Source: Emiliania huxleyi CCMP1516
Taxonomy: Eukaryota; Haptophyta; Isochrysidales; Noelaerhabdaceae
Direction of reading: 5' to 3'
Length of the DNA: 64,000 nucleotides
Assembly (NCBI RefSeq): GCF_000372725.1
Contig: NW_005201360.1
Span: forward strand, 312,725-376,724
In this document: piece after piece, positions 45,619-56,976 of the stretch
How positions within the stretch are numbered: the stretch's first letter is position 1
Layout of the letters: every line of letters begins with the position of its first letter
Translations under genes and position numbers: made by a program
The notes under the pieces: generated by a model
Database searches by the model: none
What the model was told of the DNA's origin: nothing
The model's input: only the letters and a program-made list of their open reading frames with translations

Positions 45619-46075
45619 CCCCTCGAGCGTTCACTTTTCACACTTCTCACTTGTCGGGATGTGGCGAGCTCGAGGTGGCGAGGTCGAGGTGGCGAGGGGT
45701 GCTCACCGTTTTCGGACCGTGACATCATCTCCCGCCAGCAAAAAACGAGTGCAGGGGGAAATCTCTTACGTTCCACGTATCATGCCTCAAATCGGGCCGT
45801 GCGCTACGCCGCAAGCCGCATGCGCATGAGCCACCATCGGTCCCATTTATGTCACTCTGATCTCTTCCAGGCGCTCCACATCCAGCCTTCAGGACACACA
45901 CACACCCACGGACACACGCCATCGATGCAGTGTAGAGGCTACCCCGGCTATCGAGGGGTTGCGGAGCCAGGGGGGAAACGGGAAACCCCCAAATCCCCCA
46001 TGCCGCGAAACTCCGCCCCATCTCCGGCCACCAAACCAGAGCGCGCGTGGCGAGGCTCCGGCCAAGAGACGCCTC

Positions 46076-47715
46076 TCAGCCCATGCTCGCGAGGTTAACG
46101 CCGGGGATCATGTGGTCGTCCGGGTGCTCGTCGTAGCTCTGCTGCAGGAAGACGAGGCCCGACTTGTACGCCTGCCGCGCGAGGAGGGGGGCGGACGCGC
46201 TGGAGGCCGGGGCCAAGCCGAGCAGCCTGGGGGCACGGAAAGGCAACCCGCGACAAAGAAAGACCGCGCGGCGCTGGAGGCCGGGCCGAGAGTGCTCTCG
46301 AGGGGGGAGGCTAGGGGGGAGGCTAGGGGGGGAGGCTAGGGGGGGAGGCTAGGGGGGGAGGCTAGGGGGGGAGGCTAGGGGGGGAGGGTTAGGCCCCGGG
46401 GGCACGCCTCCACACCGCCGTGGACCATGCCTCCGGTCGGGTCCTTCTCGCCGACCTTTGCGTCCCAATTCTCCATCGCCTGCACGCCGGTCGGGTCCTT
46501 CTTCGCGTCCGAGAGCAGCCCGCCCACGTCGCCCTGGCTCAGGTGCGCCAGCGCCGGGTTCCCTACGGCTCGAGGCACAAGGCAAGGTCCCAGGGACGCT
46601 CCTCCGAGGCTCACGTTGCGCCGCTCCCGTCCGGGGCTGCCACTCTGCTCGGCGAAGTCGCCCAGCGCCTCGCCGCCGCCCTGCACGGCGCCCCCCATGC
46701 CGCCCCCCATGCCGCCCCCCATGCCGCCCATGCCGCCGCCGCCCCCCTGCCCGCCAGCCCCAGCAGGGCGGACCGGGCGGTAGCCGCCCCCCGGGCGGCC
46801 TCTGCCCCGGCCTCCGCCTACGTGCGGGATGCCTCCGCGGCCTCCGCGGCCTGCGCGCCCGCCGCGGCCCGCCGCGGCCGCCGCCCCCCTGCCCCGCCCT
46901 ATGCCGTAGCCCGGCGCCGCGGGCCGGACGTACGCCACCGGCCGGACCGCCGGGTATGCGGCGGCGGGGTATGCGGCGGGGTATGCGGCGGGGTATGCGC
47001 CGGCGGGGTATGCGCCGGCGGGGTATGCGCCGGCGGGGTATGCGCCGGGGTAGGCAGCGGCGGCGGGATTGGCTGCGCCTTGAGGGAAGGGCGGCGGCGG
47101 AGGCGGAGGCGGCGGGCGCGGCGGCGGAGGCGGCGGCGGAGGCGGAGGCGGCGGGCGCGGCGGCGGCGGCGGCGGCGGCGGCGGAGGCGGCGAGGGTGGC
47201 GGCGGCGGCGGCGGCAACGGCGGAGGCGGAGGCGCAGGGGTGGGTGGCGGAGGCGGGGGCGAGATGAAAGGGTCTCCGGCCTGGCCAAAGAAAGCGCCAT
47301 GCTGCTGGTAGTGGTGCTGTGAGGGACGGTGCTGCTGATACGAGCTCTGCTGGTTGTTCGGCGCGTAGCCCTGCTGCTGGTAGTACGTCTGCGGCTCTCC
47401 CCAGCCCTGAGGCTTCGACCATGCATCATACCGACTACCGCCGTAGTTCACGCCACCAGACGTAACCTGATAGTCATCGGCAAAGCCCTGGCGCGAGCGC
47501 GTTTCGTTCTGGCGGCTGGGCGATGCCGAGTCGGCGGCTGACGGAAGGAAGAACGCAGGCAGGCCCTCGAATATCCTAGACTGGCTGTCCGTGGAGGCAA
47601 GGAGGACGGAACTAACGAAGAGCGCACACATGCCAGCGAGGAACGTTCTCCCAGTACCGGAGCACTCGCGGCGCGCGGAGCGCTGCAGCAGCGGGACGCC
47701 CGGCGAAGTGTCCAT
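46076..47715 (-). CDS. Proline/glycine-rich protein with signal anchor
   Basis: Two exons, 47715-46408 and 46171-46076, joined by a GC-AG intron in phase 0; 467 residues. An N-terminal hydrophobic segment (FLAGMCALFVSSVLLAS) is followed by a Gln/Tyr/His-rich part (YYQQQGYAPNN), a long poly-Pro tract (about residues 150-215), about seven AYPAG/AYPA repeats, an Arg/Gly region (GRGGRAGRGGRGG) and a GMGG repeat. The C-terminal part looks ordered: LAHLSQGDVGGLLSDAKK, then, across the splice, GGVEAYKSGLVFLQQSY and HPDDHMIPGVNL. It resembles extracellular matrix or scale-type proteins in composition only; family unknown. Start is the first ATG in frame. Confidence 0.6.
46302..46386. repeat. ~15-bp tandem array inside the proline-rich gene intron
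   Basis: About six copies of GGGAGGCTAGGGGGG in a row. On the coding (minus) strand the repeat carries CTAG and C-tracts, like a repeated polypyrimidine-AG. Confidence 0.8.
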
Positions 47716-48004
47716 CCGCCAGCGAGGAGGCACCTCGGGGACCGGCACCGTGTGTGTGTGTGTCGGCAAGGGGCAAGAGGGGGAGGGCTTCCGCCTCTAT
47801 TGTCGGCGCCCGAAAAAGAATCTACAGGCGGGGCGTTCTAGAATCTAGACATCCGGTCGCGCCACCGCGGCTGCGGGGCTGATAGAGCAGGCCGGCTGCG
47901 GCTCCTGATGTACCTCCGCTTTTGGGTGGCGGTCGCGCGCTGCCGACGGCGCTCGCCGGCGCTACGGCGCTCGCGGCGCGCTCGTGGCGTTCAGGGCGGC
48001 TCGC

Positions 48005-48045
48005 ACACGCACACGCACACGCACACACACACACACACACACACA

Positions 48046-48092
<47 letters not shown>
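48005..48092. repeat. (CA)n microsatellite at gap edge
   Basis: About 44 CA/AC units, broken once by CAGACA, running directly into the N block. Confidence 0.95.
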
Positions 48093-48398
48093 NNNNNNNN
48101 NNNNNNNNNNNNNNNNNNNNNNNNNNNNNNNNNNNNNNNNNNNNNNNNNNNNNNNNNNNNNNNNNNNNNNNNNNNNNNNNNNNNNNNNNNNNNNNNNNNN
48201 NNNNNNNNNNNNNNNNNNNNNNNNNNNNNNNNNNNNNNNNNNNNNNNNNNNNNNNNNNNNNNNNNNNNNNNNNNNNNNNNNNNNNNNNNNNNNNNNNNNN
48301 NNNNNNNNNNNNNNNNNNNNNNNNNNNNNNNNNNNNNNNNNNNNNNNNNNNNNNNNNNNNNNNNNNNNNNNNNNNNNNNNNNNNNNNNNNNNNNNNNN
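48093..48398. other. Assembly gap (306 Ns)
   Basis: Unsequenced; bounded by the CA microsatellite on the left and a C-rich minisatellite region on the right. Confidence 0.99.
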
Positions 48399-48649
48399 CC
48401 TTTCACCTCCGGCCGCCTCCCGCCGACCGCCACGCCAGCTTGCCTGCCGCCCTGTCGTCTCGCCTGTCGCCTGCCCGCCCTCGCCGCCTCTCGCCGACCA
48501 CCACGCCAGCTTGGCCGCCGCCCTGTCGTCTCGCCTATCGCCCGCCCGCCCTCGCCCTCGCCCCCTCCTCCCGCCACCACCCTCGCCTCACCCTCCCGCC
48601 GCCTCGCCGCTCGCTTGCTCGCTCGCGCGCCCGCTCGCGCCTGGCTTTC

Positions 48650-49460
48650 TACTTCCTCGTGATCGCCCGAATCTCTCCTTCCTCGTGATCCACCCTCGCC
48701 TCACCCTCCCGCCGCCTCGCTGCTCGCTCGCCGCTTGCTCGCCCGCCCGACTTTCTACTTCCTCGTGATCCGAACCGCCACCACCCTCGCCTCACCCTCC
48801 CGCCGCCTCGCCGCTCTCGCTCGCCGTTCGCTCGCCCGCTCCCGACTTTCTACTTCCTCGTGATCCATCTCGCCGCCCGCTCGCTCGCTCGCGCTCGACC
48901 TCCTACTTCCTCGTGATCCACCGCCGCCACCCTCGCCTCGCCCTCCCGCCGCCTAGCCGCTCGCTCGCCGCTCGCTCGCACGTTCGCGCTCGACCTTCTA
49001 CTTCCTCGTGATCCACCGCCGCCACCCTCGCCCCGCCCTCCCGCCGCCTGGCCGCTCGCCTGCCGCTCGCTCGCACATTCGCGCTCGACCTTCTACTTCC
49101 TCGCGATCAACCCGCCGCCACCCTCACGCCACCCTCGCCTCACCCTCCCGCCGCCAAGCCGCTCGCTCGCCGTCCGCTCGCCCGCTCGCGCCAGACCTTC
49201 TACCTTCTCGTGATCCGCCCGCCGCCACCCTCGCCTCACCCTCCCGCCGCCAAGCCGCTCGCTCGCCGCTCGCTCGCACGCCCGCGCCAGACCTTCTACC
49301 TCCTCGTGATCCGCCCGCCGCCACCCTCGCCTCACCCTCCCGCCGCCAAGCCGCTCGCTCGCCGTCCGCTCGCCCGCTCGCGCCAGACCCTCTACCTCCT
49401 CGTGATCCGCCCGCCGCCACCCTCGCCTCGCCCTCCCGCCGCCAAGCCGCTCGCTCGCTC
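48650..49460. repeat. Minisatellite of ~95-100 bp units
   Basis: About ten copies of a unit containing CTTCCTCGTGATCC, CCGCCGCCACCCTCGCCTCA and GCTCGCTCGCCG. The last three or four copies (49090-49440) are the most regular. Open frames across it are a by-product of a unit length near a multiple of three and lack independent gene support. Confidence 0.85.
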
Positions 49461-49750
49461 CTATCCGTGCCACCCTATCCGTGGTCCTGCCGCCACCGCG
49501 CCATCCTCGCTCCTTCCTGCCGCCGCCCTCTGCTCAGTCGTTTGACCCGCCGCCCAATGCTCCGCCGTTCGCTGCCGTGGTCTGCCGCCGTGCCGCCGCT
49601 CCTTACCGTGCCGCTCCTTCCGCGCCTCGCCGCCCTTGCCATTTATTCGCCGTCCCTCCTGCCGTGCGTTACCGCCGTGCCGCCGTACCGCCGCTCCTAC
49701 AGTGCCGCGCCGCCTCCCACACGCACACACCCTACCTCCTGCTCGACCGA

Positions 49751-49974
49751 GTTTGCGATGAGAAGTGACCCGAGCCGCCGGGTGCCCCGCAGCGGCCTCG
49801 CTGGACCAGAAGAACCGGTCCGCGAGTGCTCCGCAGCAGCCTCGCTGAGCCAGAACGTCGGCTCGCGAGGTGGGGTGCTAGTATGAGCCCGATCCGTCGT
49901 AGAGTTCTTGCGCTTCGGCGGTTAGTGGTGCACTAACCTCCGAGAAACCCTTCGGGTCGCTCCTCATCGCAAAC
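49751..49974. mobile_element. ~224-bp TIR element
   Basis: Inverted ends of about 23-33 bp (GTTTGCGATGAGAAGTGACC at 49751, complement of GTTTGCGATGAGGAGCGACC ending at 49974) with three or four mismatches. Internal palindrome GTTAGTGGTGCACTAAC near 49920. No clear target duplication, so insertion is inferred from the ends only. Confidence 0.55.
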
Positions 49975-50074
49975 CCTGTCAGCAGAGTCTCCTACGGGAA
50001 TGTACGTAACCTCTTCAGACCCAGGTTCGCGACTCTGCGTGGCCGACTCACACAGCGAGCCTTCCTGTCTCCCT

Positions 50075-50174
50075 GCTGCCGATTCATCGGGCATGCTCAG
50101 TCAAGATATTGTAGAGACCGACCATATGCACAATATCTTGACTGAGAGCTAAGCCCAGTTCGACGATCGGCAGC
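50075..50174. other. ~100-nt hairpin resembling a small-RNA precursor
   Basis: A perfect 17-bp stem (CTCAGTCAAGATATTGT at 50096-50112 with its complement at 50130-50146) has a 17-nt loop. It continues outward through an imperfect region to a second 9-bp stem (GCTGCCGAT 50075-50083 / ATCGGCAGC 50166-50174). It is shaped like a pre-miRNA or a small foldback element. No expression data, so RNA status is inference. Confidence 0.45.
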
Positions 50175-50630
50175 CTCACCGCGGGTCGCGCCGCTGTGCA
50201 GCGAGAGCCAGGCTCGCCCGGCGATGGTGACCAGAGAGTGCTCAACAAATACCAGAAAAATTCAGGGAGCCTCAGGGAGTGCCACTGCCACCACCCAGGC
50301 CGCGGGAGCCGATCGGCTGCGCCGAGGACAGCTCCCTCAGTGTGCTCCGCGGCTCACCAGTGTGCGCCGCGGCGCCGTCCAGCCACTTTGGCGGCCAGCC
50401 ACCGCTCGAGTTCTTCGACTCTGGAGGACAGAAAGGTACCGTCTGAAAGGTATTTTCATGCTCTATTGACTGGCGAAAAAATCCCCCGCAAAATGTTTTC
50501 ACAGCGGGCGTGATTCACAGGTAAGCATGAGCGAAGCATGGGGTCCGAAGAGGGTAAGAGCTACATACGCCTAGAGAACACAACCCCCTCTCTCTTTTCT
50601 CCCAGTAAGCTAAAAGTACGTACACTGAAA

Positions 50631-51521
50631 ATGACGGCTTGCGCCATGACCAACATGTTAGCGCGAACCACGCGAGCCCATTGCTCCGGCGTGAGCCGTC
50701 GCGTCCGTGTGCCTCGCGAGTCGGTGGTGGTAACCTACTCGCGTTCTAGCGGTCCCGGCGGGCAGAATGTCAACAAGGTGTGCCACCAACGGCTACCGCA
50801 CGCCGCGTTGCACCACCGTCCCTGATATGCGGCTTGGCAGCTAACCACGCCTTGTTGCCGGCTGCTTGGAATCAACACACGCTGTCGCGACTCTGCGACG
50901 CTGTGGCCACAGCGCCGAGAATGTCCGGGCACCCCGCCGCAGGTGTCCACGAAGGCGAGCCTGCGTCTCGACGTCTCCGAGCGGTCCGCGTGGTGGCTGC
51001 CGCCCGCGGTGCGCGAGCGTCTGCTGGAGCGGCAGCGAGGCGGCTGCCACCAGACGCGGTGGCTGCTGCGCCAGAGCCCCCTGACTCGTCCCCGCGACTC
51101 GTTTCTCCAGGCGCCGTCACCAAGAGCGGCGAATTGCTGCTCTCGTGCGACGAGACGCGATCGCAGGCGCGGCGCTTGCTGCACGCGAAGCATCGTTCCC
51201 GCCGCGACCTGTTGTTCGTCACCCGCGGCCACCGCAGGCGCGCAACCTGGCGCTCGGCCTCGAGCGGCTGCAGGCGGCGGTGGACGAGGCGGGCGCCGCA
51301 CGCGCCGGAAGTCCACCATCTCTCCTCGCCCGTTCACGACGCACCCGAGAGCCGACAGCCCCCGACGACACGGCCGTCAGGCGAGCGTCGAGCCGCGGGA
51401 GTATGTCGACCGGCGCTCGTTGCCGGAGACGGAGGGGAGGCGGCACGAGCGGGTCCGGGAGAAGCGGCAGCACGGCCGAAAGAAGGAGAGCCGCGCGAGC
51501 AGGAGGGTGACGTTCGAGTAG
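50631..51521 (+). CDS. ICT1/ArfB-type peptidyl-tRNA hydrolase (release factor-like)
   Basis: Five exons, all in frame: 50631-50777, 50943-51039, 51111-51166, 51238-51288 and 51381-51521; 163 residues, the usual size. Exon 1 gives a probable mitochondrial-type basic leader and SRSSGPGGQNVNK with the catalytic GGQ. The rest reads VSTKASLRLDV, WWLPPAVRERLLERQRG, TKSGELLLSCDETRSQ, RNLALGLERLQAAVDE, and a basic tail REKRQHGRKKESRASRR that in this family enters the ribosome mRNA channel. These proteins rescue stalled organellar ribosomes. Intron 1 is GT-AG and introns 2-4 start with GC. The last exon is in a different frame from the genomic read-through; the conserved basic tail supports the splice. 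Confidence 0.88.
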
Positions 51522-51894
51522 GGAAAGAGAGTGATGCTTTTTGGTTGTCCGTCCATACATGGACATCTCTGCGCAACATCGGAAGATCCTTGGACTGTAG
51601 ATCGTAGATGCCTTTTAGAGATCTCTTAAGTGGCAAATCTCCTGCCAAGAGCAGCAGTAGAGATTGAAGAACTGGTGGGGGAGGGGGGCAAATCTTCTCT
51701 CCGGTGTACGGCTTACCGCGCTGATGCTCGAGTCTCGAGAGGAGTCTGAGATCTCGAGTTGGTGCGTGCAGTCGCTTGAGATCTTGCGACAGAGGTGGAG
51801 ATTCTGACTTCCCGCCAAAGGCGCCTAGAGATCGTGTGGGCCGACTGGAGATTGCAAAATGGCGCGAAAAGAGGGTGGAGATCCTTTTGCATTG

Positions 51895-52765
51895 TGAATG
51901 AACGCCATAGCGCGTCTCCTTGAAGGTCGTTGAGCCCCCCCTCCTCCCCCGGGCCCCCGAATCGAGATTGGAGATTGGAGATGGAGATCGGAGATCGGTT
52001 TGACTGGATCCGGCCTAAGATGTAGCGACCCTGGATATTGGAGAGGACTGGAGAGATGGAGATCGGAGCCCCCCAGCCCCTAGGTGGTGGTGACTCATCG
52101 ATTTTTTTGTTTTGTTTTTAGATAAAGGTTCTGTGCGCGGACGGCCCGGGGAGCCTGCGGCGCCATTTTAATCTGCGCTCCTCTTTATGGCCTGCGGCGC
52201 CTGGCTTGAGCTTGGAAGTGTAAACGAGTCCGCCAGGGCGGTCTGCAAACACGGAGCGCGCTGCGCGGCGCGCGCGGTCTACGCCGAACTGGGGGCGGTA
52301 TCGTGGTTCACGCTGCCAACTCGGCAAATAAGTTCGCCGTAGACCGCGCGCGCAGCGCGCTCCGTTTGCAGACCGCCGCCCTGGCGGACTCGTTTACACT
52401 TCCAAGCTCAAGCCAGGCGCCGCAGGCCATAAAGGCTCCCCGGGCCGTCCGCGCACAGACCACAGGAAAAAACAAAAATATATAAACATCTATCAACACC
52501 GCTGGGGTTGGGTGGGCTCCGATCTCCCCATCTCCAATACTCTCTAATCCACAGCGTCGTCATCTTAGGCCGGGGATCCAGTTATATCTCCGATCTCCAT
52601 CTTCAATCTCCAATCTCCAACGTCGCAGCAACGTCGTCATCTTAGGCCGGATTCAGTCAGATCTCCGATCTCCATCTCCAATCTCCAATCTCCAATCTCG
52701 ATTCGGGGGCCCGGGGGAGGAGGGGGGCTCAAACCTTCAAGGAGATGCGCTATGGATTCATTCAC
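51895..52765. mobile_element. Giant palindrome/foldback with GGAGAT-rich arms
   Basis: Central arms (52123-52290 and about 52320-52470) are almost identical inverted copies, differing mainly by a ~25-bp insertion on the left (near 52160-52185). Outer arms (51895-52090 and 52500-52765) pair through GTGAATGAACGCCATAGCGC-type, CCGGGCCCCCGAATC and CCGGCCTAAGATG segments. The left side is full of GGAGATTGGAGATC and the right side of ATCTCC, and this strand bias continues to about 51560 and 53110. No coding capacity recognised. Confidence 0.75.
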
Positions 52766-54608
52766 ACTGACCATCTCCTATCTCCCATCTCCAATCTTCC
52801 ATTTGGCCACTGTCGCCGCCGGCAGCAATCTACGACCTCCATTTTCGATCTTCGATCTCACATCTGGGGCGGATTGGCTGGGCGCTAGGATCTACAATCT
52901 GCATTCTCCATCTCCTATCTCCACATTTTGGCCCGTGTTGCTGCTCAGCGATCTACAATCCACAATCTCAATCTTCGATCTTTAGTCTTGAATGGGGAAC
53001 CGGACAGGAGGGATCTACTGGCGAGACTTGGGCGTGTCCGTGTGAGAGATCCGCTAGGATCTCCAGTCTTAATCTACTATCTCTACCCCAACGATCTCCT
53101 GTTCTTGCGCAGAGATTTCCATTACTCTGTCCGTCGTGGAGATCGAGTGTGTGGCATCAGTAACCAGCCGCTCCGGCGGGGGGGGGGGGGGGCTTGCACG
53201 CTAGACGACGAGCCGTAGTACGGCCCGTACCAAAAAGTGTGTACCATATCCAAAACCCCCGAAAGTACCCCAAGCGCCTCTCCGACGTCCCCGAGAGCGC
53301 GTGCGCAGACGGACTACTATCTAGTAGAGAGAGGCTCAAGTGACAAGTCACACACGGGTGCCATCTGCCTACACGACAAAGCATTACGGAAACGGGGCCC
53401 CGCCCCCGGCGGGGCCGGCGGCGGCGCCTCGCGCAGTCGCTCACAGTACCGACACTTCCCGATTAAGCTAGATTAAGCTTAAATTTTAAGGCAGACTTTT
53501 GGAGATATCTCGATCGAGAAGTACACACAGATAAGACCCTAAGACCCTACCACAGATTACTCCAGACAGCAAGACAGGCCGACGTCTGCACGCGGCCGGC
53601 CGGGCGAGAGGCTTGACGCGATCCGACCCTGCGACCCTGACGCTGCTGCTCTAGCTATCAGAGATGACCTGCGAGAAAAAATAAACTTGGAGCACTTGGA
53701 GTGCAGTCAGTAACCTCACATCCAGGGCCGGGGAGCTGAGAAGCGCACCCAGCGGGCCGGACTATTTCATGTTTCTTTTTTCTCGCCCACCCTTGCCGGT
53801 TGTGGAGGACACGATCCCGGCGTAAACACGACTAACTGACGGATCCGCTCCTGACCAGTCGCACGCGCCGCGCTGCGGCGCGTGCGACGGTCTCTTTGTT
53901 TGAAGTAAAAAGTCGAATCAGAGCGCCGTCGGCGTTGTCCCCTCCATTTTCCTCCCCCGGACCGCCCAACCGGGACCGCTCCGGGACGCACGCCGGCGAA
54001 GCACCATCAAGCTGCTGTACGGCCCCGGCATCGCCTCCCCTGGCTTAGCTAGACTGAGTGAGAGATATACCTCCACGGGGCTGTTGGCGCAGGGGGGGGT
54101 GTCAATCACGCTCCCGGGACGCCGGAGAGATCGGGTTGGTCTCCCCCGCCTTCAGCCCTGACCCGACGGGGACGCCACCACCCTCGCCCAGGGATCTACA
54201 ATGCTCTCTTAAGGTCCGACCTGTGGGCTCTGCCTGCGCTCGGCACCGGGCACCGCCTCGGTATACAAAATGCGCCTGCGGGCGGACCCTTCACAGATCA
54301 CAGATCACAATATATACACTGACACTTTACCACTCAGAGCTCGTCCCGGTCCGCCACGGCCATCCTCGGCCTCCGAAGGGCCCCCGGCCGCGGCGCGGTG
54401 CGGCGGCGTCACAAATCTCTCTCAAATCCGACGGCAGACAGAGCACCGGGACGCGGTCGGGCGATCTGAGTGAGGTCCAACTAGGCGTATGGATTGCCCA
54501 CCCAGGGCTATCACCTGGACCCATCAACAGGCGCCTGCGCGCTGCGGCGCCGTGCTCAGGAGGTGTTGTTCACACCTGCCCAACCATTCATGCACGCACA
54601 GTAGGACC
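52766..54608. other. Repeat-derived intergenic region
   Basis: ATCTCC-rich DNA to about 53110, a poly-G run at 53179-53191, mixed sequence, and a truncated 210-bp repeat at 53685-53760. No gene recognised; short frames near 53920-54480 have no domain. Confidence 0.5.
53685..53760 (+). repeat. Truncated copy of the 210-bp interspersed repeat
   Basis: ACTTGGAGCACTTGGAGTGC through GCACCCAGCGGGCCGGA, matching only the first ~76 bp of the family. Confidence 0.8.
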
Positions 54609-55582
54609 ATGACGGGACACCACATGCACGAAGCCTCACCAGCGCGCTGGCAAACTTGCCTCGAGGTTGTGGCCGCCGTGTGGGTGGCGTTGTGCAGCGT
54701 TGTGCGTACTCTCTCTCGCGTTGTGTGGGAGCGGTTTCTCGAGACCCGCGCCCAGAAGGCCATGCGGCTGGCGAGGACGGCCGCCTGCAAGGAGGCGCAA
54801 AAGCTGCCAAAGCCGGCTCCGAAAGCAACACTCGCGCAGCGGCGGGCCACGGATCGTGCGCAGGCCGAGGCGATGGCCGCGCAGAAGCGGGAGGCGCAAG
54901 AGAGGGAGGCGCAAGAGGCGGCTGCGAGGGACGCGCAAGCGGAGGCGAGCCGCGAGCAGCGGGAGGCGGCCAGGCGGCAGGCTGCAGAGCAGCAGAGACA
55001 GCGGCAGGCTGCGGCGCAGGCGGCGGAGCGAGAGAGACTGGCAGCACTCGAGCGGCGGCAGTTGGCCGCGGACGCCGTCGGCAGGAAGCTGCTGGCCGAT
55101 GTTGTGGCGGCGGAGGCGCGCAGGATCTTCTTCTCGCCGGAGGTTGCGGAAGAAATGGAGCGCCGCCACGCCGCCGCCCTCGCCGCCGCGGCGGAGGCGG
55201 CGGAACGGCGAGCGCGCGAGGCGGCGCGCGCCCAGGAGAGGCGCGAGGCGGCGCAGGTGGAGCTGAGGCGGGCGGTCAAGCTCGCGGTCGACGAGGAGTG
55301 GATAGCGTACTGCCTGAGCGAGGCGGAGGTGGCCGGCTGCGAGGAGAGCAAAGCGCTCCGCCAGGCCCGCCGCCGCGTCGAGGCGCGCAGGCAGGACGCG
55401 CAGGCGGCAGCGGCGGCACGGCGGCGGCGCGAGGCGGCGTGGGGCTCGCCGCTGCACGGAGGAGCAGCCCGCGACAGCGGCGGCGGTGGCAGCGGCGGCG
55501 GCGACAGCGGCGGCGGCGACTGGAGCGAGAGCGAGGAGGCGGGAGAGGAGGGAGAGGGGAGGGGCCTCGGTCCCTGCAGCGA

Positions 55583-55630
<48 letters not shown>

Positions 55631-56556
55631 GCGCGAGGCGGAGAAGGTGGCCGAGGTGCAACGGAGAGAGAGGGAGGAGCGACTCGAGCGGGAGGCGCGC
55701 GCTGCGGCCGCCAGCGCCGCCAAGAAGCTCGCGAGTGAGGAGAGGGAGCGGGAGAGGCTGAGGAAGGATACGGCGCGGAGGGCGGATGAGGCGAGGCTAG
55801 AGCAGGCGAGGCGCGCGGCGGAGGAGGACGCGGCGCTCGACGAAGTGAGGAGGGCGAGGGAGCGGGAGGAGCGGGAGGAGCGGGAGGAGCGGGAGGAGCA
55901 AGCGCGTTGGGCGGTAGAGGAGGAGGTGAGGGGGGCGCGGCGGGCGGCGGAGGGGGAGGCGCGGCGGCGTGCGGAGGCGGCGGCGGAGGCGGAGGCGGCG
56001 GCGGAGGCGGAGGCGGCGGAGGCGGCGGAGTGCGTCATCCCGTTGGCGGGTTGGGGCGCGGCGAGGGGTGCGGCGCGCACCTTCGAGGAAGAGATGTTGG
56101 AGAAGCAGATGCGGGAGTGCGACGCGGCGGCGGAGGCGGCGCGTCAAGCGGCGAGGCAGGCGGCGGAGGCGGCGGCCGAGGCAGCGGCGGCCGAGGCGGT
56201 AGCGGCCGAGGCGGCGGCCGAGGCGGCGGCGGCGGAGGCGGCGGCCGAGGTGGCGGCGGCTGAGGCGGCGATGGCCGAGCTCAGGCGGGAGCGCGCCGCG
56301 TTGGACAGCGCCACGCTGCCGCAAAAGGTGTGTGGCTGGCCACTGGCCACTGTGGAGAGGGGGAGACGCTCCCCCGAGCCGGAGCCGTTGTGAGTAGGTG
56401 GACGCCATCTGCATTGCGCTCGAGATCCCGCGCGAGGGCGCTACCAGCACCATTGGTGGTGCTGTGGCAAAGGCAAACGCGATGGCGGGACTGGAGGACG
56501 TGGGCGGGCTGCTTCGCCAAGTGGAGAGGCTCCTTGACACACTAATCGGCGCGTGA
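54609..56556 (+). CDS. Membrane-anchored Ala/Glu/Arg-rich coiled-coil protein
   Basis: Two exons, 54609-56327 and 56398-56556, with a 70-nt GT-AG intron in phase 0; 625 residues. Near the N terminus is a hydrophobic segment (CLEVVAAVWVALCSVV). Most of the rest is charged Ala-rich helix (EREAQEAAARDAQAEA and similar) expected to form long coiled coils, with a Gly/Ser linker near residue 290 and a poly-Ala run near 330. The last exon reads VDAICIALEIPREGATSTIG and GGLLRQVERLLDTLIGA, which looks ordered and is only in frame after splicing. Without it the read-through frame ends in Arg/Pro-rich intron. Composition precludes a family call. Confidence 0.55.
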
Positions 56557-56976
56557 CCGCCTCTCGAAAAATGCTCGCGGGGGGGGGGGGGTCCGAGAAG
56601 ATCGGTATTTTCTACGTGTGATGTGTGTGTGTGGATGGGGAGAGGATGAGGATGGCCCCTGAGTTCGCTTCACATGCGTGATACTGTAGCGGCTTGTGTT
56701 GCACGTATGTGTGCACAGCGTGTGCGTGACCGTGTGAGTTTTTGACACACTCAAGCTTGTGTGTTGTGAGAAGAGCTTCGAGCCGTGCACTCCGTGCACG
56801 GCCCCTGGCGCCTGGGCCTCTGAGCTCTCTCTACACTCTGGACTACATGACAGAGTACGCGCAGCTCTCCAGCTTGCCTTTCTTTCAAGGACAACCAAGA
56901 TCGCGACTTAAACACTTCGCCTCGCGAGCCTACTTAGAGATAGAGTTGTTCGATGAGACCCACACAGACTCCATCG
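56557..56976. other. Intergenic between convergent genes
   Basis: Spacer between the coiled-coil gene and the repetitive disordered protein; a G-run at about 56580-56590 and TG-rich simple sequence near 56615-56630. No gene seen. Confidence 0.5.

Noticed and set aside
48650..49886. Long plus-strand frame (about 290 codons) at 49008-49886 and antisense frames
   Set aside because: Mostly translation of the ~98-bp minisatellite, with no start context or domain.
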